This document shows, in pieces, positions 34,901 to 45,643 of a stretch of DNA of 64,000 nucleotides (the first letter of the stretch is position 1; each line of letters begins with the position of its first letter). The notes under the pieces were generated by a model that had not been told where the DNA came from, searched no databases, and was given only the letters and a program-made list of their open reading frames with translations. Both the position numbers and the translations under genes were made by a program. Source of the DNA: Zarea fungicola (Eukaryota; Ascomycota; Sordariomycetes; Hypocreales; Cordycipitaceae); contig FWCC01000133.1 in assembly GCA_900169235.1 (NCBI GenBank), positions 1 to 64,000 of the forward strand, written 5' to 3'.

Positions 34901-36675
34901 ATTACCCGACATTCTTGTTGCAATCTGGCTCTCTGCCGCTCCGAGCAGTCGCTTGTTTTTTGCACTATATGCAACTGTTGGTGTGCTCAATCCGGTCACA
35001 AACTTTGTCGCTGCTGCCAGTCACTTCTACATTATTTATCCGAGAACATCTGCTGCTCTTCATTCGAGGCTTGCTGAAACAACTTTCAAGGCTACTTTCG
35101 ATCATTTGATGGCCTGGGATGCCAGCCATCTGATGAGCAAATTTAGTCGCGATGTCACTATTACGACTGAATGGCTCCCCTATTACATAATGCCACTTGC
35201 CTGGGCTGTTGTGGCCACCTTTATTGATCTGATAGTCATGTCGATACCGTTCTACAACCTCACGCCGTTCATTTACTTCTTGCTTGTTTTGTACGTCTTA
35301 TGGACCGCCTCGAAAGGTATCAGTCGTCAGTTAGGCACTCTTGAATCAAGGGCCAAGAAGGACTTGACGAAGCTGGTCAGCGAAACAGAAAGCGGCCTTG
35401 AACATATCCATGCCTTCAATTGGCAGCAGGCGTTTTTGAATCGGTTCCATACCGTTTTTTTCGAGCTTCAGGCTGCAATGCATCGTCGCCGTCGTCTTCA
35501 GACAACTTTGAAGATGATGCTCGATTTTGCATCGGCTGCGGCTATAATTACCTCTGTGTTTTATGGAGTATCATCACCAAGCGTGACTTCAGCTGTTGCC
35601 ATGGGGCACGCGATGATCAGGTTCATCACATTCAGCGACGAGACCAACATGGTGATGATTGCCTGGGTTCGCATGGAGGAATCGCTCGGCGCTGTGGCCC
35701 GAATTCGCCATTTTCACATGTCCGCACCACAGGAGCAAACCGTAACGCGTTGTGAACCCGTTTCTCCATTCTGGCCTCTTGAAGGCAAAGTAGAGCTGAA
35801 TTGTGTCACAGCCATGTACAAGTGAGTCCAACGGGGAGACCTTCCTGCTCTTTGTATATTGAACCAGTTCTAATGCGATGACGACAGGCCGGAGGATGGT
35901 GAACCGTTTATGGCACTAAATAATGTATCTGTCAAAGTCAGACCCGGGCAAACAGTTTGCATCTCTGGGCGCACTGGAAGGTAACTATCTCTACTGACAT
36001 GACCATCTACTCACGAAGTGTACCAGACTGTCTAATCTTCACCGTCCTCATTTTAGTGGAAAGACGTCGGTATTCTTGACCATGCTTCGCATGCTCGAAT
36101 TCACTGGCAGCATTAGTATCGACGACCGAGAAATTCGGACAGTCCCACACGATGTTTTGCGAACAAGAATCACGACCATCACACAAACTGGCCTTCAACT
36201 CAAAGGCTCGATCAGATTCAACATGGATCCTTTTAATCCTGCCCTCCGTCCGAGCGCTTTCCTTCTTACGGATGAGATGTTGATTGGCATTCTTCGGCGC
36301 GTGGGCTTGTGGGATATCATTCAGAGGCACGGAGGCTTGGATTCAGACATGATAACCTTGAGCCTCTCCTACGGGCAGAAGCAGCTTTTTCAGCTTGCGC
36401 GTGCAATTCTACATAAACAGACCATGAGGACTAAGATCGTACTCATTGATGAGGGTACTTCAGGCATGGACCCTCGAACAGATCGACGTATGCAGCAGGT
36501 CATTGAAGAGGTCTTCAGCGACTGCACAACGTTGGTGGTATCGCATCGGCCATCCATGTTTAACGATGCTGACTTCATTGTATCCCTATCAAACGGCCAA
36601 GCCAGCGTTTTCAAACATCGACGGGAGAGACAAATGTGGCTGCCCACTGCGGGAAGTTGGCGGTCATGGCGATGA
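31971..36675 (+). CDS. ABC-C (MRP-type) full transporter, second of a tandem pair
   Basis: Seven exons: 31971-32664, 32751-32971, 33025-33304, 33359-33592, 33646-35821, 35888-35980 and 36057-36675. Introns are 53-86 bp, several with ACTAAC branch points; the joined frame encodes 1438 aa. It has the same TMD0/TMD1/NBD1/TMD2/NBD2 layout as its neighbour. NBD1 Walker A reads A-E-T-G-L-G-K-S-T near residue 625, with Ala in place of the first Gly; its signature is canonical L-S-G-G-Q and its Walker B ends L-D-N. NBD2 Walker A (G-R-T-G-S-G-K-T) is split by the last intron; its signature is degenerate, L-S-Y-G-Q, and Walker B keeps I-D-E-G. The degenerate ATP site is thus more eroded than in the first gene. 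The intron pattern does not match the neighbour. The substrate is unknown; efflux or vacuolar storage is likely from the family. Confidence 0.92.
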
Positions 36676-36809
36676 GGTCTCTCTTTAAGATTATATGTTT
36701 ACAATTCAAGAGGATAACCGTATTACTGTAAATACCACATGCCATATGCTTTTATTTATTTACAACGGTCGAGTCTATGTTAACTAAACTATTCCGTAAG
36801 TATGGCTTC

Positions 36810-38282
36810 CTAAGCGTGTCGAACTTCAACACTGTCAAAGATAGCCTCAGTCAAGAAGGCTCGAACGCCGTTCATCCCGTGACGGAACTTGCCATCAGAT
36901 ACAGTAAAGCTAGCAACTATATTGCTTCCACGCGTAATCCTGCAGTTAAACCGGTTACCAATTGCTCGTACGCCGACAGTGTAAGTCGTGTTGGTATGGA
37001 TGGGCGCATTGACAGTCTTAATCGGCGTCCAGCTGTTGCCAACACGGCCAACCACCACTTTGCCGCCGGTACCAATACCCAAGTAGTATCCCTGATACGA
37101 GTCCGAGCCTTCATCGAGGCCCGTCGCACGAAATATGATGCCAGCATCACCGGTGTTCTGGCAGGGGATAGTGACATCAACTGAAAAGTACTGATCGGCA
37201 AAGTCAGTGTTGAGAACCGCCTTGGCGCCATCTGACGACTCTATCTTGAGTCTGTTGGATGAGGCATCCCAGGAGCCGCCATATGTGGTCCATCCGATCA
37301 TTTTGCCATCTTTGAAGTTGTCCTGGACGCCCATGACAATAGGTTCGATGGTGCCGTCGGCGCGAAATGTGAGACGGTCATAGGCGAGGTGCCGGTCATT
37401 GCCGTCCGTGCTGCCGAGCGGGTGACGGTGATATACAATGTAGTGGATGTCAGTGCCGGGAACGGTGATGACGCCGTTGTGCCCCGAGCCTGTGGCCACG
37501 GCCAAATCCTGCTGGAGGATCTTGTCAACGCGCTTGAAGGGTCCAATCGGGTTGTCCGAAATGGCGTAGGAGACGGCATAATCCGGGCCTGTCCAGCGGC
37601 CCTCGCTCCAGAAGAGGTAGTATTTTCCCTTGCGCTTAAACATCTGAGGACCCTCTACGTAGTTTTCAGGTGTTATCTCCTTGAATTGCTCGCCATCCGG
37701 GAAGCCGCCAATGCTAATCATGTCTTGATTTAGGCGGGCGACATTGGCGTGGTTGTGGCCGCCGCAGTAGATGTAGGCCTGGCCATCGTCATCAATGAAA
37801 ACGTCCTGGTCAATGGGCTGCGCGCCGTTGTAGTACTGGCCGATCAGAGGCTTGGCGAGAGGGTCGAGTTATGGGCCTTCAGGGTTATCTGCCACGCCCA
37901 CGCCGATTCCGCCATAGTCACTGTTGGTTTGGATATCATTGGCGCCAAAATAGAGACAAAATTTCCCGTTTCGCGAGATGGGAGCTGGTGCCCAAACCGC
38001 CTTCTTGGCGCAGGGGAAGTTGGTTATGTTTAGGATGTTTGGGTGCTTGGTCCAGTGTATCAGATCAGGCGAGGAAAAGGCGTCAAGAAAGGTCTGGGTA
38101 TCATATTCGTGAGAGTAGGTTGGGTACAGCCAGTACTCGCCGTTGTAGAATTCATTGTCTGGATCAGCGTACCAGCCATCAACGAACGGGTTGCTAGCTG
38201 GGGCTGTTGTGTAGTCTGGAAGCGCAGCAGCCCACCCAACTGCAGAAAGTAACAGCTTCGCCGTAGCTATGAACGATTTCAT
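36810..38282 (-). pseudogene. GH43 glycosidase gene with an in-frame stop
   Basis: One continuous 491-codon reading frame from the ATG at 38282 is broken only by TAA at 37871-37869 (codon 138). It opens with a signal peptide of about 20 residues. The GH43 five-blade propeller follows: W-Y-A-D-P-D with the catalytic base, A-V-W-A-P-A-P, then after the stop D-Q-D-V-F-I-D-D-D-G with the pKa-modulating Asp, and V-E-G-P-Q-M-F with the catalytic acid. The C-terminal 190 residues (from about D-N-F-K-D-G-K) look like a LamG/CBM66-type beta-sandwich. Intact relatives are secreted arabinanases, arabinofuranosidases or xylosidases acting on plant polysaccharide side chains. The truncated 137-residue product would lack two catalytic residues. 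Coding sequence on both sides is otherwise intact, so the change is recent, strain-specific, or a base-call error. Confidence 0.82.
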
Positions 38283-38629
38283 CCTTCGATGATAGACTGA
38301 GAGCAATAATGGCGATGGATGGTTAATACAGAGGGCAAAGTAGTGGTAGCCTCGGACAGACTTGCTCACAGCAAGCGATCTAATTCAGTCCGACTAAACG
38401 GTGGATGGGACAGAGGTCCTCGCAGTCCAGAAAGGTTACAACGGCCGCATGATGCAAACTAGCTGTAGGAGTTGTATAGCGAGATAAGTGAAAGCTTGCA
38501 CTGGTTTTAGACGCACTGTGCACAAATGTATAATTGTTTACCAGGCAAGATGTTGGCGTGTTTAGGAAAGTGCGGGCAAAGCCAGCTAGGAAGGTTTCTA
38601 AGTAATTTTAAGTGGTCCGCTGTCAATTC
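38283..38629. other. Intergenic, GH43 upstream region
   Basis: About 350 bp between the GH43 start codon and the tRNA gene. It presumably holds the GH43 promoter. Nothing specific is recognised. Confidence 0.4.
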
Positions 38630-38732
38630 GGCCTGATGGTCTAGTGGTATGATTCTGCCTTCGGGAGTCCAGTTCCGGTTCCGGCACACCAGAATGTGGC
38701 AGAGGTCCCGGGTTCGAATCCCGGTCAGGCCC
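38630..38732 (+). tRNA. tRNA-Pro (anticodon CGG) with an intron
   Basis: The acceptor stem GGCCTGA (38630-38636) pairs with TCAGGCC (38725-38731), followed by discriminator C. The D-arm has the GTCTAGTGGTATGAT form typical of eukaryotic tRNA-Pro. The anticodon stem CTGCC (38655-38659) pairs with GGCAG (38698-38702), and the anticodon CGG is at 38662-38664. A 31-nt intron (38666-38696) sits one base after the anticodon, the standard place, and contains CCGG runs able to pair with the anticodon as tRNA endonuclease requires. The T-arm CCGGGTTCGAATCCCGG is perfect. A T6 run at 38735-38740 is the Pol III terminator. Confidence 0.95.
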
Positions 38733-41700
38733 CATTTTTTCTTTTTGTCGTTTACTTTTTTGGGCGAATACAGGAAAATTGTGAGTAAATGATATGAATA
38801 GAATAAATAGTATATTTGTATAGTTCCTTTTTAATAAACATCGGTCGCTGACAGAGCTCTATTTACTGTTTTTTATTCAAGTTTGCTTAGCTTCAATTCT
38901 TATTTGGGTTTTGTCAACGTCGGTGGACTTCGAACACACGAAACAACTACCTCCAACACTATAATCGTTCCGAGTTCCACTTTGTTGATGCTGGTGCTGC
39001 GAGCCGGCAGCTCCTTCGTACGCTGGGCTCGTACAAAGCTCTGACAGATTGAGGAAAGTGCTGAGCTCGAATTACTTCCGTTAAAACTGGTTAAACGCCA
39101 AAATAATTAATCAAGACAGATGCTGCTCTGGTTTTTTTTTTTTTTTTTAGATTTTCTTTTTTGTGACTAGATACAGGATCGAGATGGCCAAGCCAAAGTT
39201 CTGCGATCAAAACGCTAGCTATGACGACATTCTGGTGAACTAGAAGTAGAATGCAACTAATCACGTCAGGGCCTAATTCCGGACATTTACTAAATTTATA
39301 GAAAACAATCGACTCAGACTTTCGTCGCGTGCCGATCATATCCCCAGACTGTTAGATGGTGAGTGACTGTGAGCGGCGCGGGAACATCAGCGTTGATCCC
39401 AGTGGGCTTAATGACGTGCACCTGCGAGAGGCGCGTCTAGCACGTCAGTGATGAGCAGTCCAGGCGACAATGAGGAGCCATCACGAGCTAAGATACTATC
39501 ATATGATGACTGCAAGTCAATTCGTTATACAACTTGAAACGAGGTTTTTCCACGAACTATATTTGGCTGTTCTATCTTCTACGTATATTGCATTGTTCGG
39601 TCTAGGGTAGGTGGCTGCCCATTGGATTGTGCGAATCTACGAGCTGTTTAGCTCAAGATGCCACGGATATAGAGAACTGGTCAGCTGCGATATTGTAAAA
39701 GCAGACCAATCCAAACTATCTAATCAGCTAACCTACATAAAGTCTTTTTGAGGGGCAAAAACAGGCGCGGGCAGGAAGGTGTGGCTGCACAGATCTACAT
39801 CCAGCTCAGAGCTCAGCATTTAGCCACCTGCCACGGCTTGGTTCTGGACTCGGCTCTGATTTTTTTTTCATGATAATTACCATCTATGATTATTAACATT
39901 ACAAGATGATCCCATGCAAGTCTGTCCTACTGGAGAGTGTACCAATTGCAACAACCCCCACTGCCAATGCTCGTTCACAAAACTTTAACTTGATGATTTT
40001 GCTGTACGTTTTCATACTTTGCCTGTGCGTGCACAAATCTGTACAGTAACTATAAAACATTTGCGTCGACGACTTGCACAAAGTGGTGTAGAGACCATCT
40101 GTCCAAAAAAGGCAAGGAGAAACGATGCAGAGTTTGAGACTATCAAAAAAGGCGTCCGACAGGCTGGGAAGGCCACCCCTCCTCTGGCTGGCTGCTGGTG
40201 GTTGCGCCACTAACTAGATGGCCACAATCAAAAGCTTTTTTGGCCCAGTTTGACTCTCACCGATACGAGAAAATGCCATGATGGGCTGGAGTTGAACCTG
40301 CCAGCCGGCAAACTATTACTTGTGATGGATGCGCATAGCAAGGTATCTGTCTCCACAAAACTGTACCGATACAATTGGGTTACAATTGGGTTACAATTAT
40401 GGCGTACAGGGTTTCTGTCGAGGCAACCGGCCGGAAACCAATACATTGCTGGAGAATGTATGGGGATTGTAGCAGAAGCGCTGGACAGAAAGAAGACCAG
40501 AAGAAGAAAAAGCCAAATTATTTTCCGTTTTCATGCTCACTCGTCCATTGTGCAGTAGTCGGCCCAGTTCCCTCGTCAACAGACTACTGGTAGGGACGGC
40601 CAAAAATGAGAGCGACATATCGCAGCAACTCTGGCGCCAAGCCAAGCCACAGCTGGGTGGCGATCGTCTCTTGTACGCCGTACAGTAGCTGTCTTGGCCT
40701 CAATGCATCTACGTAGCTATTGGATCGGCTCAACAAACCCTCCTCGCCCGCCTTGCATCTGTTCTTCAGTCTTGTGCCGCCGGCGCCCCCACAAAGGCCG
40801 AACGCGCCGCAGCAAGGGCTGGTAACCATGACCTCATGAAGTCAATTTTTTTTTCGGGGATTTAGCGCTTCGTTGGTTAGATACCCTTGTTCAATTATCA
40901 AACAGGAAGAACGCCCGAGAAAGTAGAAGAAGTACGAGGTGGCAATTGGGACGCGGAAGCTTTTGAGAATGCAGGATTGATTGAATTGGCGCACCGTGGC
41001 TGGCTGGCTGCATGAAAAGCCCGTTGACAAAAGTACATGGGAATTTTCAAAAGTTGCTTTGTTCCCTGTCAAAGTACGGTACGGACTACTGGGTACAAGG
41101 CAGAAGAAGACTCTCCCGCTCTCACCTGGTAAAGCCTAATATTTGGAGGCGGCAGCATGAGGGAGAAAAAGACAATTGTCCGGCCGAGAACCCTTTTAAT
41201 TGAAATGCTTGCATGTAAATACTCCGTAGCCAATGCTTTTGTCTCGCCCTCGTGCAAACTAGTATTCCTCAGAATGACATCTGAGAAACAGCGACTCCAA
41301 AGTTACTAGTCAGTATAACTACATGCATAACTATGGCAGGAGGTCTTGTTTGTGGCGTGGGTTTCTCTGCTCTGATGGCAAAGGAAGGGTTTTTTGTCAC
41401 TAGGAGGTAGAACAAGAAAAGCACGTTCAAGAATTCGGCTACACGCGGACGAACCAGAGAAGAGGGATAAATTGAGGCTGAAGCATTATCTTCCCAATGA
41501 GAGTTGTCTGAAAGAGGGTAGAATCCGGTGAGGAGAGAGCTGTAGGGGAGCCACATCAGCGAGGTCGGGGAGGAAGCATGGCAACCACGAGAGGCAAAGC
41601 ATCCAGCAAAAGAAAAGGCACTACTGCAGCTTCCGTACATGTAGCGCCTCAAAAGCATTCCCTAGCGCCATGCCACTGCGGCCATGCTGACAAGACGCTG

Positions 41701-44700
41701 GCCGAATTGCCATGGGAACTCTGTAACGCTGCATAATGGGCTGGAAAACAGTCGTCAGAGCTGGAAATGTGGCTGGTTCATGGGAACGGCGCAACTGGGC
41801 TTACCAGTACTGGTAGTGGAAGGATTGTCACGTTGCGTCGTCCGCTTTTGCCTCTCTTTTACTAGGCTGCCGATTACTGTTGGACAGGTGGCGTTCTTAC
41901 TGGTGCAAATCGGCACTAGATCGTCACAAGAGCGAGGGGAGAGAGGGGGGCGAATGGAACGAGGTGGTTTGTGACATGACCAACTTGGGCATCAAATCTA
42001 GTGTCAAATGTCCCAAAAAGGATGAGTCTAAAGAAGGAATGAGGTATTGTACCACCCACCATCGTTGATAAGGCCCTTTGGAGAGTTTAAAACCCCAATT
42101 ATAGATATTTTTTTTTCGAGCCTATGAATATCCGACTGGGAAGAGGGATAATCTGGATGTCACTTTGTAAACGGTTTAGTGTAGTTACTGACCAGGATAT
42201 CGAGGCGGCCGCTGTGCGGAGTAATTCGAATCAAAATAGATTGTGTGGCGGAGGGTACGGAGAAGGCACTCAAGACAAAAAGCGAGAAAAAGAGTCAGAC
42301 AGTCAGACCACAAGAAAAATCTCAGAACGAGAAAGAGGCTGTGTTGGATTAACGCTTTGCCAGAATGCAGGAACAATCAGCATGTCCACCGCGGCGTGCT
42401 GGAGTCGTCATCAAGCAAGACGTTCTGTGTGGATAGTGGCTTTGCCGCCGTAGCAACCCACACACACTCTACAGGACACAGAAAATGACCAGACAAAGAC
42501 TCCTGGACTTATCAACCCACCAGACATTTTCATTTTCTGATTCCTGTTACGGATAGTTGGAGAGCAAGTTGCAGCTTGTAGTGTGGGTGGGCTTTGCGCC
42601 TCGCAAGAGCTATGATGGTGTGAAGGGAGGAGGATTCTAGCCTTTTTCTCCATGCACTAAGTCTAAGCGGCAAGTTCAGAGAAAGAGAAAGAGAAGAGAT
42701 GCCAGCCTCTTTTTGTCTGAGAAAATAGAGTGAATCAGACGAGATTACCATTATCAATTGAGTTCGAACAAGTCACAATGGCATTGGAAGGGCGGGCGGG
42801 CCATAATGCAAAACACCACGCACCTGCCGTTGTAGTTGATGACTACGCCTGGTTGGACCCATGGACAGCATTCCGTGGCCGCGCAGAACAATATGTTTGG
42901 CTGCGCTATGGGTTCCGAGCCCGGTCTCACCAAATCAGAGAGCTTCAAAAGGGTTTGGCACAACGCACCAAGCTGACTAGTTGACTAGGTAGTTCAAGAC
43001 TCTGCCTGTTACTAGTTGTTCAGTTGTCAGTTGCTAGTTAACGCGCCGGCTAAGAAAGGAAAAAAAAAAAAAAACCGCTCAGACGAACGGTGGATTAGTT
43101 GGACGACGGTTTACCCCTAACTACCAAGGTACGGAGTACTCGACGACTAGAGTGGTTTTATTACGCCATTGATGGGAGCGCTCCACCGAGGAATGGGACG
43201 CCGGAGAACCTAGATGGTTCTTTTTTACAAATAGCTCACAAGTAGAGCTGCTCTAAAAACAGCAGCTGGAGGTACAGAGTTTGGCGCAATGGTGCAGAGC
43301 CTGCCCACATATCCTAATGGCAGCTCCGTCTCCATTGTTAGTTGTGGCCTCGCTCCAGTTCCGAATCCAAAGTTATGGGTGAGATGGATGCTACTCGGCC
43401 AACCAGGCAACGCGGCCATATCTCTAGGATGGAGATTGAAAATCCACATTACGTGTTTCCGTTCTCATGATTATGTATACCATTTTTGTTTAAAAAAAGT
43501 TTTCTCCTCTTCGTTGACGCAAGTGTGCCAAGAAAAGCTATGCATGTAACTGGGAACAGTTTTCGGCCAGCGCAGTGTATACTGGTACAAACAAAGCTCT
43601 TTTGCGCCGTGGTGATCTGTTCGGGAGGAGGAAGGGTCACCCATTTGCCGCCAGTTTCTTGGCCACCATGCAAATTGGACAATGGACACTCTTTGTGTCT
43701 CTCCCCGCACGATCCCATCGCCCAGCTTTGGACAAGCCTAGCGAGTTACAGGGGGGAAGGAGGAGGCGGCGGCGGGCGGGTGTCTGTGGGTGCGCGGGCT
43801 TTGTTTCTGTTGTTTCTACAAGGGGGGAGCGCCAAACCTACAGGGGGATGTATGAGGACGAGGAGGGAAGCCAGAACGAAAAGGACGGGCCGAAGCACTG
43901 TAAGCAGCGTTTTGCCAGGTAGATTGCCCCTGAAAACAGCAGCGTGTGGAACGCTGTGCATGAAATTTTGGTGCCTGAAAACCCCATCAGGAACTAGTTT
44001 AGTAGTGAGAAGCTCTGGAAATGGAAACAAAATATTGCTTTAGAAGGAGCTTGCTGATGACTCCAGCTGTGAATGTGAGTGGCGTGTAGCACCAGTTCCT
44101 GGTTGCCTGGCTGAAAGAGTTCCTTTTGGAGCTGCCGGAGCAGCTGGAGCGGGAGGAGTGGCGGAAATAGTACCAGTAAACAGGCATGGCCTAGCGTGAC
44201 GATGGCCCGGATATCCACTCTGGATGGAGTACGGAGCAGCCTGTAGAGAAGAAGTTGAACAGGCTCGACCGGTGCGCCGTTGTTCACCAGCTACCAGTGC
44301 TGTCAGCAACTGGCAACTGCTACAAAGGTACCCAACATATAGTACCTAGGCACCTAGCTGTCAGTACAGAGTACCAGGTGTTATTCATGTGAGTCCGTGC
44401 CATTGTATTTGTTTGCATAAATACAAATAAAGATCAATACTAAATCAGCCAACTGATGTCACCTCAACCACCAGCCACCCCCAAATAAACCAAACCAGCC
44501 AGGCGCTGGACTTCCTCTTCTGTAGCCCAAGGTCCCCCCCAACCACCCCCCTGCACTGTCATGTGGAGCCTCGACCTGCCCGATTGCCAGGGTTCCCCAC
44601 CTTTTCGAAGCCCATCCATGCCATGCAATGCAGACACTTGCTGGGAGAAAAAGCTGGCAAGCTGCCAACTTTTCCTCATCTGCCATGACGCTGTCCATCG

Positions 44701-45643
44701 GTCTTGGATCAACTCGGCTTTGGATCCACGGTACCAGTTGGATCCCTCGTTCGTTGGCCTCTTCAGCCTTTTCCGCACCAGCCATTCAGCGAGTCCGTTG
44801 CCCCCACTGCCTCCCAACCACTGGTGCGATACACCCTTGCTTCTGCATACCACACGCCCCTCCTTGTCCAATCATCACACCACTCTCTTCACTGAAAGAC
44901 ATCCAACCATCTGCCTCTCACGGCGGTAACAGTCATCTTCCTATACTCTCACGCCTCGCCCGAAGTGCCATCCATCTATTTGCGGGCCTGTCTTTCGGCT
45001 TCGTGTTCACTGACCACCCACTCCGACACCCCCTCTTCCCACCTTTTCCTGTTCAAGGTTTATTTCTTGCTAAACGGCCGAACAATGGCTACATACATAC
45101 TACCAACACTATCCAACCGGCATGACCCCAGCCCGTCAATCAATATATGAATCCAAGTCGATCCCTCCTCTTCCGTCCGCACACATTCACACTTTGTTCC
45201 CTCTTACAACCCAAACCTCGTCCTTGTTTTGTGCAGGCTATCTTATCTACCTTCGCTCCCGCAGACGACAATTCTCTTCTTGCTTTCCACCCATCGTTTT
45301 GGAAACAAGACCTGACATCGTCATCCCGTCGCTTCGGATAACGACTTTCGCTTTCCACACAACATTCATCTAATTACAACTTTGGTATGTTTCAATTGCT
45401 CAATACCGCGACCATGAGATGCCCTCCCACGTCAACTTAACATTCTCTTTCACTTCCACTTTCACATGCAATTGGCCCGGTGCCTACGGCGGCGCTTGTT
45501 TACATTGGCCGTATGCTGCTCCATCGTGCTGCACTGCATCACACACTCCTGTAACACAGCCTACACTCCTCGCCTCGCGTCGCCCAGCGTTCCACATGCC
45601 GCAGCAGCTCGAATCTGTCACTAACATGCTCGTCTCAGTCACA
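38733..45643. other. About 6.9 kb without a recognised gene
   Basis: The stretch between the tRNA and the PIR gene has normal GC and no RIP signature. Its ORFs are short, overlapping and without motif (the longest is 185 codons at 43486-44043, with low-complexity Gly runs). It holds exact TACGGAGTA motifs at 41220-41228 (minus) and 43130-43138 (plus), several A or T homopolymers, and a pyrimidine-rich upper strand from about 44,850 to 45,600 just before the PIR gene, as in promoters of highly expressed fungal genes. It could be a large promoter or contain non-coding transcripts; the sequence does not decide. Confidence 0.5.

Noticed and set aside
37840..37910. A short intron removing the GH43 stop codon
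   Set aside because: No plausible GT donor with a branch point and AG is present, and any such intron would remove the conserved D-N-P-E-G-P and D-P-L-A-K-P-L-I residues around the stop.
43486..44043. 185-codon ORF in the large gap
   Set aside because: Driven by a GC-rich Gly/Arg low-complexity run; two competing frames are open over the same bases, and no domain or splice pattern is seen.
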